From NCBI GenBank assembly GCA_965656215.1, contig CBFHJD010000002.1, positions 31,577 to 95,576 on the forward strand: 64,000 bases of DNA. The letters run 5' to 3'. The notes under the pieces were generated by a model. The model did not search any database and was not told the DNA's origin. It saw only the letters and a list, made by a program, of their open reading frames with translations. A program made the position numbers and the translations under genes. Below, piece by piece: positions 43,868 to 52,268 of the stretch (position 1 is the stretch's first letter; every line of letters begins with the position of its first letter). Source of the stretch: MS024-2A sp965656215 (GTDB taxonomy: Bacteria > Bacteroidota > Bacteroidia > Flavobacteriales > Flavobacteriaceae).

Positions 43868-44295
43868 ACAATGTGTAGCGCTTATTGGTCAAGTAGCTCT
43901 AGAACAGTTTTCCACTTCTGTATAAACCTTCCCATTACGCTTATAAATACAAAAGACAATTGTTTTTCCATAAGTTCCTCTGCCTCTTTTCCCCTTAACT
44001 TGCCTAGCCCCAAAGAATGATTCATCCATATCTATTTCGCCTTTTAAGGAGTTCTCCAATAGGCTTAAATTTAAAATACTCTAAACAGTCTCAAAATTCT
44101 ATTTATTGAGTTACGATTTGTATTGGTCAAATGAGCTATCTGAACCGCCGTCAAATCCACACAAAACAAGCGTAAAATCGTTCTGAATTTACGCTCTGAA
44201 ACGTGCGTATGTTTTATATACTTGTTTTTCAGTGATACACAACTATTTACAAAGATATTATCTTTTTAATCTAGTAATGACCCTAAATTAATGTA
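43868..44295 (-). pseudogene. Decayed ISXO2-like (IS1595 family) transposase
   Basis: Reading the minus strand in pieces recovers a transposase core. The N-terminal part reads VSERKFRTILRLFCVDLTAV and then QIAHLTNTNRNSINRILRLF, the helix-turn-helix of ISXO2-type elements, before stop codons. The DDE region KGEIDMDESFFGARQVKGKR and GRGTYGK follows, and after a frameshift comes YKRNGKVYTEVENCSRAT, ending at another stop. At least two in-frame stops and one or two frameshifts are present and the C-terminal catalytic part is gone, so it cannot be active. I could not define terminal inverted repeats. Confidence 0.75.
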
Positions 44296-44453
44296 GATTC
44301 TTTTTTGCGTTTAAATAGAGTTTTGCATTTTAGTTAGTTTTGACATTTATACCTAATTGGTATACGAATAAGGTCTTATTTGTCGGGGTTAAACATCCAA
44401 ATTTTCAATAATAGCAAGGGATTTAAAGTTCTTTATAATTCTTTAGAAAGGAG

Positions 44454-45854
44454 TTACTTTCCGATACAAAACTGACTAAAAATAGCGCCTAAAACATCAT
44501 GGTCATTGTCAATTGCACCAGTAATGGTTCCTACATATTCAATAGCTTCTTTAAGGTCTATACTTAACAAGTCTCCAGGCAAGCCATTTAAAATTCCTTT
44601 TTTCACATTTTCAATAGAAACTAGCGCCTCGGTAAGTGCATGAAAGTGGCGGCTATTATTTACAATTAGGCCATTATTATTTCCGATGGATTGAACGGAT
44701 TGATTTAATTCTTTTTTAAGTGGGATAAGAGATTCAGACTCTTTAGTTGTTATTCCTAAGCAATTGAATTTAATTTTCGAATCCAGTTCGTGGCCAATGG
44801 CAGCGCAAAATTCCTGATCGTATCCATTAGGCTCAAGGTCAATTTTATTTTGGAGTAGAAGAACAACCAGGTTTTCATGATAAAGAGAGAAAAGCTCCTT
44901 TGCCAATTCCAAGGCAGGAGTTGATTTATCATATAGATAAAGAAGAATACTCGCTTGGGTTACTTTCTCTTTTGCTTTAGCCACTCCAATTGATTCTATA
45001 GCATCATCGGTTTGTCTTAGGCCTGCCGTATCAATAAAACGGTATTGAATTCCCTCAATGATTAGCGTGTCCTCAATAGTATCTCTAGTAGTTCCAGCAA
45101 TTGGAGACACAATTGCTTTTTCTTCGTTAAAAAGTGCATTGAGAAGAGAGGATTTCCCTACGTTAGGTTTTCCTGCAATAGCTACAGGAACCCCTTTTTT
45201 GATTACATTTCCATAGGCAAAAGAATCTTTTAGAACTTGAATTTCTGTCTGAAGTTTGTTTAATAAAGACTTCAATTCTGTTGTTTCAGCAAAATTGACT
45301 TCTTCTTCGCTAAAGTCCAATTCCAATTCGATCAGCGCCTTAAATTGAATCAATTGTTGTCTTAATTCCTCCATCCCTTTTGAAAAACCACCTCGCATTT
45401 GTTGCATTGCAATCCGATGGGCTTCAGCACTTTCTGATGCAATAAGATCTGCAACTGCTTCAGCCTGACTCAAATCCATTTTTTTATTGAGATAGGCTCT
45501 AAGTGTAAATTCTCCTGGCTTTGCAGGTTTAACTCCCTGATCAAGAAAACAGGAAATAATTTGTTGGAGGATGAATGGAGATCCATGACACGAAATTTCA
45601 ATTACATCTTCACCCGTATAAGAATAAGGTGCTTTAAAAGGAGTTATAAGCACTTCGTCAATGAGATCAGACTCTTTTTTAAAGTATCCTAAAAGGGATC
45701 GGTTGGGTTCGATTTTATTCCACGATTTCTGTCCTTTTGGTTTAAAAAAAAGGGCTATTTTTTTAAAAGCCTGTGGCCCTGATAGTCGAATGACACCAAT
45801 AGCTCCACTTCCTTGCGGGGTTGATAATGCTATGATGGTTCCGTCACTTAACAT
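44454..45854 (-). CDS. mnmE: tRNA modification GTPase MnmE
   Basis: With MnmG installs the 5-carboxymethylaminomethyl group on U34 of certain tRNAs. The 466-residue length is normal. The N-terminal folate-binding domain begins IIALSTPQGSGAIGVIRLSG and includes PGEFTLRAYLNKKMDLSQAE. The G domain is inserted around 220-375 with AIAGKPNVGKSSLLNALF, the TTRDT switch, DTAGLR and LQNKIDLE. The C-terminus ends FCIGK with the catalytic C463. All motifs are intact. It is the downstream neighbour of the GNAT-like gene. Confidence 0.97.
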   Translation of the reverse strand: MLSDGTIIALSTPQGSGAIGVIRLSGPQAFKKIALFFKPKGQKSWNKIEPNRSLLGYFKKESDLIDEVLITPFKAPYSYTGEDVIEISCHGSPFILQQIISCFLDQGVKPAKPGEFTLRAYLNKKMDLSQAEAVADLIASESAEAHRIAMQQMRGGFSKGMEELRQQLIQFKALIELELDFSEEEVNFAETTELKSLLNKLQTEIQVLKDSFAYGNVIKKGVPVAIAGKPNVGKSSLLNALFNEEKAIVSPIAGTTRDTIEDTLIIEGIQYRFIDTAGLRQTDDAIESIGVAKAKEKVTQASILLYLYDKSTPALELAKELFSLYHENLVVLLLQNKIDLEPNGYDQEFCAAIGHELDSKIKFNCLGITTKESESLIPLKKELNQSVQSIGNNNGLIVNNSRHFHALTEALVSIENVKKGILNGLPGDLLSIDLKEAIEYVGTITGAIDNDHDVLGAIFSQFCIGK

Positions 45855-45863
45855 AAATTTTTT

Positions 45864-46997
45864 TTAAACATCTTTAATAAAGGTAGCACGCTTTTTATGG
45901 AGTCTATTTTCATAGTTTTTCCAAAGTTTTTGAATGGCTGTATTTTCTTCTAACTCAGGGTTGGTCTCTACGATATTAATATTTCGCTTATTAAAAAGCT
46001 TTTGCATTTCATTAAAGATGATGGCCGTAATTCCCTTGTTTTGATAGTCGGGGTGAACTCCAATGAGATAAAAAGAGGCGCGATTATTTTTTCGAAGTGC
46101 TTTTAATAGATAGTAAAAATTAAACAGATTAATCTTACCGTTAATTTTTTTAAGCGCATCGGTAAATGAGGGCATGGTGATGGAAAATGCAATTAATTTT
46201 CCTTCAGAGTCCACAATACATTTGATAAAATCAGGGTGAATAAAACGGATATAACGTTTTTTATAATGTTCTATTTGATAGTTTTGGATGGGCACAAAAG
46301 TCTGGAGTTTATTATACGTTTCATCCAGTAATTCAAACATTTGGTCTATATAAGGAAGAATGTCGCCTTTAGTTTTGAATTGTAGTAAAGAGAGTTTATA
46401 CCGATCCATAATCAACTTTGAAAATCGCTTCACTTTCTCGGGTGAGGTTTCAAAGTCATCGATTTTAATTTCATACTCTACCCATTTAGCATTGATTTTA
46501 TAACCCAAGGCTTCTAAATGATTTCTGTAGTAAGGAGCGTTATACAATGTAATCATGGTATTGCGTTCTTCAAACCCTTCAATCAACATTCCTGCCTTAT
46601 CTAGATTAGAAAACCCCATAGGTCCTTCAATGGTTTTTAAATGGTGTTCTTCTCCAAATAGCCTTACCTGTTCCAAGAGTAATTTTGAAACTTCTAGATC
46701 ATCGACTACATCAAACCAACCGAAGCGAACTTTGCTTTTCCCTACTTCGTTAACCTCAATCCAGTTGATCATTGCAGCAATTCTCCCCACAATTTCATTA
46801 CCCTTGTAAGCTAAGAAAAAACGAGCTTTAGCGTTTTGATAAACTGGATTAACATCTGGATTTATGGTTTCAATTTCTTCGTTGATGAGCGGTGGCACCC
46901 AGTATGGATTGTCTCTGTACAAATCAAAGGGAAACCTGACAAAAGCATCAAAGTCTTTTGGGCTTTCAACAACTTTTAAAATTATATTTTGATTCAT
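45864..46997 (-). CDS. GNAT-like acetyltransferase-fold protein (YghO-like)
   Basis: A 377-residue protein conserved across many bacteria. The opening region FVRFPFDLYRDNPYWVPPL and the segment GPMGFSNLDKAGMLIEGFEE are characteristic. The C-terminal part has the acetyl-CoA-binding pattern of a GNAT domain (SFYLIGVHPDYQNKGITAIIFNEM). Only one half of the double GNAT fold keeps the cofactor loop. Substrate unknown. It starts 2 bases after the beta-barrel gene and ends 9 bases before mnmE. Confidence 0.72.
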   Translation of the reverse strand: MNQNIILKVVESPKDFDAFVRFPFDLYRDNPYWVPPLINEEIETINPDVNPVYQNAKARFFLAYKGNEIVGRIAAMINWIEVNEVGKSKVRFGWFDVVDDLEVSKLLLEQVRLFGEEHHLKTIEGPMGFSNLDKAGMLIEGFEERNTMITLYNAPYYRNHLEALGYKINAKWVEYEIKIDDFETSPEKVKRFSKLIMDRYKLSLLQFKTKGDILPYIDQMFELLDETYNKLQTFVPIQNYQIEHYKKRYIRFIHPDFIKCIVDSEGKLIAFSITMPSFTDALKKINGKINLFNFYYLLKALRKNNRASFYLIGVHPDYQNKGITAIIFNEMQKLFNKRNINIVETNPELEENTAIQKLWKNYENRLHKKRATFIKDV

Positions 46998-46999
46998 GG

Positions 47000-48046
47000 T
47001 TAGTTTCTTTTCGCTTTGCGCTTTCTTTTCTTTTCTCCTTTCGAATTTTTTTTAAGAGCTTTATTGAGTTGACGTTCTTGTTTTTTTGTTTCTTTTTCTT
47101 GTATTTCTTCAGCAGAAATGAAGTCTTTGTGAAAATCAAGTCTGTAGGAAACCCCAGCATTAACCAGCAGCTGGTGTGGGGTGTTTTTTAGTGATGATCC
47201 AAGAGTAGCTTCAAATTGAATATTGTCACTCCATAAATAGGCTGCGCCCAATCTGAATAAATAGTCGTTATATAGATCACTGAATCTCCCTTGATTTTCA
47301 ATATAAACAGACCACAAAGGATCAAGGGTATGGGTTAGGGTAAGGATGTAGCTTTTCTGAGGATATTCTGACAAATAGCGATCATAGGTGAAATTAGTCA
47401 CAAATACCCAAGTACCTAAAAAATGAGATTGTGTAGCTAAAGTTCCACGAAGATGGAAAAAAGGTTCCTCATCATAACGGATTCCTAGGTTTTGAAATAG
47501 AATGGGTCTGTAAAGTGTCCCAAAAACATTATTGTATGGAAAAGGGTTGTTTTTTTCAAAACTTACATTTCCACCTAGGGTTAAGGATATTGCCGGGATC
47601 AGATCTTTGAGTTTAAAACCGTTGTTGGCCTTCCAGCTGTAGGTGTTTACTTGCTTTTCTTTTCTAAAAGGATCGTATAGCAAGTACTTTAATCCTATGA
47701 AATTTTGCAGAAATCCACTCCGTGGATATGCCGTTGGTACATTTAACACCTTTGAGTTTAAAGTACCACGAAGGTATTGTCCTTCGTAGGTCATCTCTAA
47801 AGTTTCAAGTAAAAATCCCCAACGCAGAGACAAAAAACCAATACCTCCACTAAATGTAGAGTTGTTGTATCCGGCATGAGTAAAATTTCTAAACGCAATA
47901 CCAGCTTCAGCTTGAACCACATTTTTACCCACAGAAAATGTGCCAATGGATGCTCCCGGTCTGTTGGAGTTAATTTGGTCAGTATATTGTGCTATTGCAG
48001 AAAAACTTCCTAAAACAATTAGTAAAATGGACCATCTGCGATTCAT
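47000..48046 (-). CDS. Outer-membrane beta-barrel (transporter-like) with a basic tail
   Basis: I start it at the ATG of 48044-48046, giving 348 residues and a signal peptide (RWSILLIVLGSFSAIAQ). An in-frame ATG 72 bases upstream adds a soluble stretch before it. The body is a series of amphipathic strands resembling the Phenol_MetA_deg/transporter barrel family, with INSNRPGASIGTFSVGKNVV at the mature N-terminus. The last 35 residues form an unusual Lys/Arg-rich, helical tail (EKETKKQERQLNKALKK ... KRKRKAKRN) after the final barrel strand. The transported substrate is unknown. The next gene on this strand follows after only 2 bases. Confidence 0.7.
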   Translation of the reverse strand: MNRRWSILLIVLGSFSAIAQYTDQINSNRPGASIGTFSVGKNVVQAEAGIAFRNFTHAGYNNSTFSGGIGFLSLRWGFLLETLEMTYEGQYLRGTLNSKVLNVPTAYPRSGFLQNFIGLKYLLYDPFRKEKQVNTYSWKANNGFKLKDLIPAISLTLGGNVSFEKNNPFPYNNVFGTLYRPILFQNLGIRYDEEPFFHLRGTLATQSHFLGTWVFVTNFTYDRYLSEYPQKSYILTLTHTLDPLWSVYIENQGRFSDLYNDYLFRLGAAYLWSDNIQFEATLGSSLKNTPHQLLVNAGVSYRLDFHKDFISAEEIQEKETKKQERQLNKALKKNSKGEKKRKRKAKRN

Positions 48047-48133
48047 AGTACAAATATAGGTGAGATTTGTCTGAAATTTAGACCATGAATCCATTATTGA
48101 GTCATTATTTTTCGACAATAGGTATGAATTGGT

Positions 48134-48141
48134 TATTTTTG
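48134..48141 (+). promoter_or_regulatory. Candidate -7 box for the DUF4834-YfhO genes
   Basis: TATTTTTG fits TAnnTTTG and lies 16 bases before the TTG start at 48158. No clear -33 element is seen. Confidence 0.35.
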
Positions 48142-48157
48142 GAATTAAACCACAGAC

Positions 48158-48367
48158 TTGGGCGCACTCTTAAAATTTTTATTGCTTTTTTTAGGAGGAA
48201 TTTACCTCCTCCGATTGATTTCTCCTTTTTTATTCAAACTGATGTTGTCAAGTTTTGTTAAAAAAGCTTCTACTCAGAAACAGAAAAAAGAAACCCCACC
48301 CCCCAAAAAAACAAAATCTCCTTCTGATACCATTGGAGAATACATTGACTATGAAGAATTGGATTGA
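48158..48367 (+). CDS. DUF4834 family membrane protein
   Basis: A 69-residue protein with a TTG start. It has one N-terminal membrane helix (LLKFLLLFLGGIYLLRLIS), a second weaker hydrophobic part, then a basic and proline-rich segment (QKKETPPPKKTKSPSD) and the conserved acidic end GEYIDYEELD. That pattern identifies DUF4834, a Bacteroidota family of unknown function. The stop lies 17 bases inside the following yfhO-like gene, so the two are translationally coupled. Confidence 0.78.
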   Translation: MGALLKFLLLFLGGIYLLRLISPFLFKLMLSSFVKKASTQKQKKETPPPKKTKSPSDTIGEYIDYEELD

Positions 48368-50792
48368 CTCTTTCATAAGAACTAAAGCATATATTCACCC
48401 AATCGTAATTATTGGTCTTGCTTTAATCTCACTTGCCTTTTATTATCCAGTGTTATCTGGAAAAACCTTATTGCAGTCTGATATTAGACAATACGAGGGC
48501 ATGGCAAAACAACTCAAAAGTCATCGAGAGCAAACAGGTGAAGAAACCTTCTGGATAGATAACGCATACGGTGGTATGCCGACTTATCAATTAGGAGCTA
48601 AATATCCCTATGATTTCCTCAGCCCCATCTACAGTTTTTTACGCATACTACCTAGACCGGTTCATATTCTCTTTTTATATTTTTTAGGAGCTTATTTGTT
48701 GCTTCTAATACTGAAAATCCCTTGGCATACTGCTTTATTTGGAGCATTCGCTTTTGGTTTTTCAACCTATTTACTTATTATTTTGCAAGTAGGGCATAAT
48801 ACGAAAGCTTTAGCGGTCAGTTTTTTTCCATTTGTAATTGGGGGAGTGGTGCTGTTGTTTCAGAGGAATTATTTTTGGGGATTTTTACTTTCGAGCCTTG
48901 CTTTGGGTATGCAGATACGTGCAAATCACTATCAAATGACCTATTATTTACTTCTTTTGCTGGCTGTTTTTGTTTTGGTTTGGGGTGTTCAAGCTTATAA
49001 AGACAAGCAGATTTCAGTTTACGTACGTTCCTTGGGGCTCTTAATTGTGTCGGGGATATTAGCTCTGGGATTTAATGCAACCCCACTTCTAGCTACTGCT
49101 GAATATGCTAAATTCAGTACACGAGGCGCAAGTGAACTCAAGTTGAAAGCAGATGGAAGTCCCAAAGAGCAGAGTAGTGGATTGGATTATGACTACATTA
49201 CAGAATACAGTTACGGAATTTTTGAAAGTCTGAATTTAATTGCTCCACGTATTCAAGGTGGGGGATCAAGTGAAAATTTAGGAGAAGAACATGGTGTTTA
49301 CGAATTTTTAATCAGCAACGGAGTTCGGCCTCCTCAAGCCAGACAGTTTACAGCAAATATTCCGACCTATTGGGGTGCACAGCCCATACTTGAAGCACCA
49401 GCATACATTGGTGTCTCAGTATTCTTTTTTGCCTTATTAGCCCTTGTTTTTGTGCGTTCTCCTTTACGAAATGCTCTGGCTGTAGGAGTTTTATTTTCCT
49501 TAGTGCTTTCATGGGGTAAGAACTTCTCTTTACTCACTAACTTTTTTATCGATTACATTCCTTTTTACAACAAATTTAGAGCGGTTTCTTCGATTCAAGT
49601 TGTTTTGGAATTTTGTTTTCCTATATTGGCTGTCTTGGGACTTCAGTGGGCTTTAACTAAACAAGCTAAGTTTGATTTTAAAAAATTTGCTAGGGTTTTA
49701 GGAGTCCCCATCCTTTTTTTAATAATTCTATTATTGTTTCAGGGGAGTTTCACATTTACTGGAGTCAATGATGCGTATTTCACAGAAATTTATGGAGGTG
49801 AATTGGTCAATGTTATCAAACAAGCTCGAATATCCATTTTTCGAGAAGACATCATTAGGGCACTACTCATCATTATCTTGTTGGCTTTTGTAGTTTGGTA
49901 TTATCAACTCAAAAGTGCCCGGCGGAATCTGGTTTTAATTTTCTGTATTGGGATCATGCTTTTTGATTTACTTGGAGTTTCTTCACGCTACATCACAAAA
50001 GATGCTTTTGTAAACCCGTCACGAGCAGCAGTTCCATTTCAAATTACAGCTGCAGATCGAGCCATTCAGCAAGACAGTAGTCGTTTTCGTGTTTTCGAAC
50101 CTCAATTGGGACTCACTGGAGCAAGAACTGCTTATTTTCACAACAGTTTAGGAGGGTATCATGGAGCTAAGCCCAGACGTTTTGAAGAGTTGTTTGATTA
50201 TTATAACACACACCAGATTGCAGGTGTTTTAGATATTTTAAATGTGAAATACGTTTTGATAACGAATCAGGAAGAAAATACTTTGCAGCCTCTTAATAAT
50301 CCAAATGCGTTAGGAGCTGCTTGGACTGTAAACGAGATCAAGGTTTCCCCCTCAGCAGATGCCTTGCTCGAAGAATTGAAAACAACTGACTTTTCCGCTG
50401 AAGCACTAGTAATTGAAAATACATTTCCAAAAAACCTTGCACTGAAATACAACAAGGATTCATTAACAACAATCGAATTGACCAACTCCAAACCTGATGA
50501 ATTGATTTATGAAATACAAACGCAGTCAAAACAATTCGTGGTATTTTCAGAGATGTATTATCCCCATGGTTGGACTGCCACTGTAAATGGTAAAATCAGT
50601 CCGATTGTCAATGTTAATTATGTACTTCGAGGTCTTGAAATTCCCTCGGGAAAGTCAACTATTATTTTTCGTTTTAAGCCTCAATTAGTAAGTCAGGGCT
50701 CGCAAATACGATGGGGAAGCTTGATTCTATTTATATTGTTTTTAGGAGGAATTTATTATGCAAAAGCACGGTCTCAAATTCAAGCAGTCTGA
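48351..50792 (+). CDS. YfhO family membrane glycosyltransferase-like protein
   Basis: A protein of about 813 residues starting at the ATG of 48351, inside the end of the DUF4834 gene. About 13 membrane helices in the first 560 residues are followed by a soluble, beta-rich C-terminal domain and a last helix (GSLILFILFLGGIYY). Family wording includes LLQSDIRQYEGM, WIDNAYGGMPTYQLGAKYP and the late YYPHGWTATVNGK. YfhO proteins are GT-C-like enzymes, and Bacillus members add sugars to lipoteichoic acid. In Bacteroidota the acceptor is unknown. The following flippase gene is 3 bases away. Confidence 0.85.
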   Translation: MKNWIDSFIRTKAYIHPIVIIGLALISLAFYYPVLSGKTLLQSDIRQYEGMAKQLKSHREQTGEETFWIDNAYGGMPTYQLGAKYPYDFLSPIYSFLRILPRPVHILFLYFLGAYLLLLILKIPWHTALFGAFAFGFSTYLLIILQVGHNTKALAVSFFPFVIGGVVLLFQRNYFWGFLLSSLALGMQIRANHYQMTYYLLLLLAVFVLVWGVQAYKDKQISVYVRSLGLLIVSGILALGFNATPLLATAEYAKFSTRGASELKLKADGSPKEQSSGLDYDYITEYSYGIFESLNLIAPRIQGGGSSENLGEEHGVYEFLISNGVRPPQARQFTANIPTYWGAQPILEAPAYIGVSVFFFALLALVFVRSPLRNALAVGVLFSLVLSWGKNFSLLTNFFIDYIPFYNKFRAVSSIQVVLEFCFPILAVLGLQWALTKQAKFDFKKFARVLGVPILFLIILLLFQGSFTFTGVNDAYFTEIYGGELVNVIKQARISIFREDIIRALLIIILLAFVVWYYQLKSARRNLVLIFCIGIMLFDLLGVSSRYITKDAFVNPSRAAVPFQITAADRAIQQDSSRFRVFEPQLGLTGARTAYFHNSLGGYHGAKPRRFEELFDYYNTHQIAGVLDILNVKYVLITNQEENTLQPLNNPNALGAAWTVNEIKVSPSADALLEELKTTDFSAEALVIENTFPKNLALKYNKDSLTTIELTNSKPDELIYEIQTQSKQFVVFSEMYYPHGWTATVNGKISPIVNVNYVLRGLEIPSGKSTIIFRFKPQLVSQGSQIRWGSLILFILFLGGIYYAKARSQIQAV

Positions 50793-50795
50793 TCT

Positions 50796-52268
50796 ATGGG
50801 TATAGTAGCTAAACAGTCGATTTACAATGTAATCAGTATAGGTATTGCATTTTTGATTGGAGCCATCAATATGGTTTTTTTGTATCCTCGTTATCCAGGA
50901 AAAGAGTTTCAAGGGCTTATTGTGGCTTTATTAGCTAATTCCAATTTAATTCAGCCCTTTATTTCTTTTGGAGTTCAGCATACTCTGATCAAATATTTTA
51001 GTGATTCAAAAACCAAAGAGGAGCGAGATCGTTTGTTGTGGTTCGTATTACTATTTCCTCTGGTTATTTTACTTTTGATTCTCCCAATGTACTATAAGTA
51101 TAATGCAGATGTTCTCAATTTTATATCAGGAAGTAGCGATACGGTAGGTCGTTTTCCTTTTCTTATTTTAGCCGTTGCCATAGCAACTGCATATTTTGAG
51201 ATATTCTTTAGTTGGCTCAGGGTACATTTACAATCAGTTTTTGGAAATTTCCTTAAAGAAGTCTATCCGAGACTACTCACTTTTAGCTTATTGATTGCCT
51301 ACATATTTGAATGGATTGATTTAAATACTTTTATCGACTATCTCATTATAGGGTATTATTTGCGTTTATTTTTTATAGCCGCATATAGCTTTTATGTTTA
51401 TGTTCCTTCCTTTGAATTTAGATTGCCGTCTAATTGGCGAGCTATGTTGCGTTACAGTGCTTTAATATTTCTTTCTGGTGCTGCAGCTAGTTTTATTTTA
51501 GATATTGATAAGTCTATGATTTTTGCCATTACTTCAGATGAAAATGTAGCATTTTATGCTGTTGCATTGTACATAGCAGCTGTGGTTGAGGCACCTGGAC
51601 GCGCCATGTTTCAAATTACTAGTCCTTTAGTTGCCACTGCTTTGAATGCTAATGATATGTCTCGTTTGGAAGTGTTGCTGAAAAAGAGTAGCGCCAATTT
51701 AATGGTAGTCAGCGGATTAGCTTTTTTAGTCATCAATTTAAATCTGTTGGATTTTTATGATTTGATTGATCAAGAAGGCTATGTGTCAGCTTTTAGTGTG
51801 GTGATTATTGTGTCTTTAGGTAAGTTATTCAGTATGTCCATGGGTTGTTTAAATAACATCATCAGTAATTCAAAATACTATTCTTACGTTTTTTGGTTTT
51901 CAGTTAGCTCTGCACTTCTCGCCGTAATTTTAAATTATTATTTCATCAATGCCTATGGTATTATAGGTGCTGCTTTAGCGACATTAATTGTCATTGTGTT
52001 TATTAATATCTGTAAAATTATATTGATTTATTTAGTTTTTAAGATTCATCCGTACAACAGTAAATCCTTTAGTATCATTGGAAGTATATTTATGATTTAT
52101 GGAATAGTTTACTTCATCCCAACGATGATGCATCCATTGATTTCAATTTTAATGAGAAGTTTTTTAATTGTTGTATTATTCGGAATTCCGTTTTTTGCTT
52201 TCAGATGGTCATCTGATATAGAAACTATACTCAAGCGAATTAAAATCAATTTTAAGGCAGTTTTTTGA
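50796..52268 (+). CDS. Polysaccharide/lipid flippase, Wzx/MATE-like
   Basis: A 490-residue polytopic protein with about 12-14 membrane helices, belonging to the MOP superfamily of oligosaccharide flippases. The N-terminus IVAKQSIYNVISIGIAFLIGAINM, the central SALIFLSGAAASFILDIDKSM and AFYAVALYIAAVVEAPGRAMF are typical. It is coupled to the YfhO gene upstream, so the pair may build and flip a lipid-linked glycan, which is inference from linkage. Its last 17 bases overlap the convergent uvrA gene. Confidence 0.82.
   Translation: MGIVAKQSIYNVISIGIAFLIGAINMVFLYPRYPGKEFQGLIVALLANSNLIQPFISFGVQHTLIKYFSDSKTKEERDRLLWFVLLFPLVILLLILPMYYKYNADVLNFISGSSDTVGRFPFLILAVAIATAYFEIFFSWLRVHLQSVFGNFLKEVYPRLLTFSLLIAYIFEWIDLNTFIDYLIIGYYLRLFFIAAYSFYVYVPSFEFRLPSNWRAMLRYSALIFLSGAAASFILDIDKSMIFAITSDENVAFYAVALYIAAVVEAPGRAMFQITSPLVATALNANDMSRLEVLLKKSSANLMVVSGLAFLVINLNLLDFYDLIDQEGYVSAFSVVIIVSLGKLFSMSMGCLNNIISNSKYYSYVFWFSVSSALLAVILNYYFINAYGIIGAALATLIVIVFINICKIILIYLVFKIHPYNSKSFSIIGSIFMIYGIVYFIPTMMHPLISILMRSFLIVVLFGIPFFAFRWSSDIETILKRIKINFKAVF

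Noticed and set aside
46966..47160. Lys-rich 64-codon minus-strand frame
   Set aside because: It is the out-of-frame reading of the beta-barrel gene's repetitive AAG/AAA-rich 3' end.
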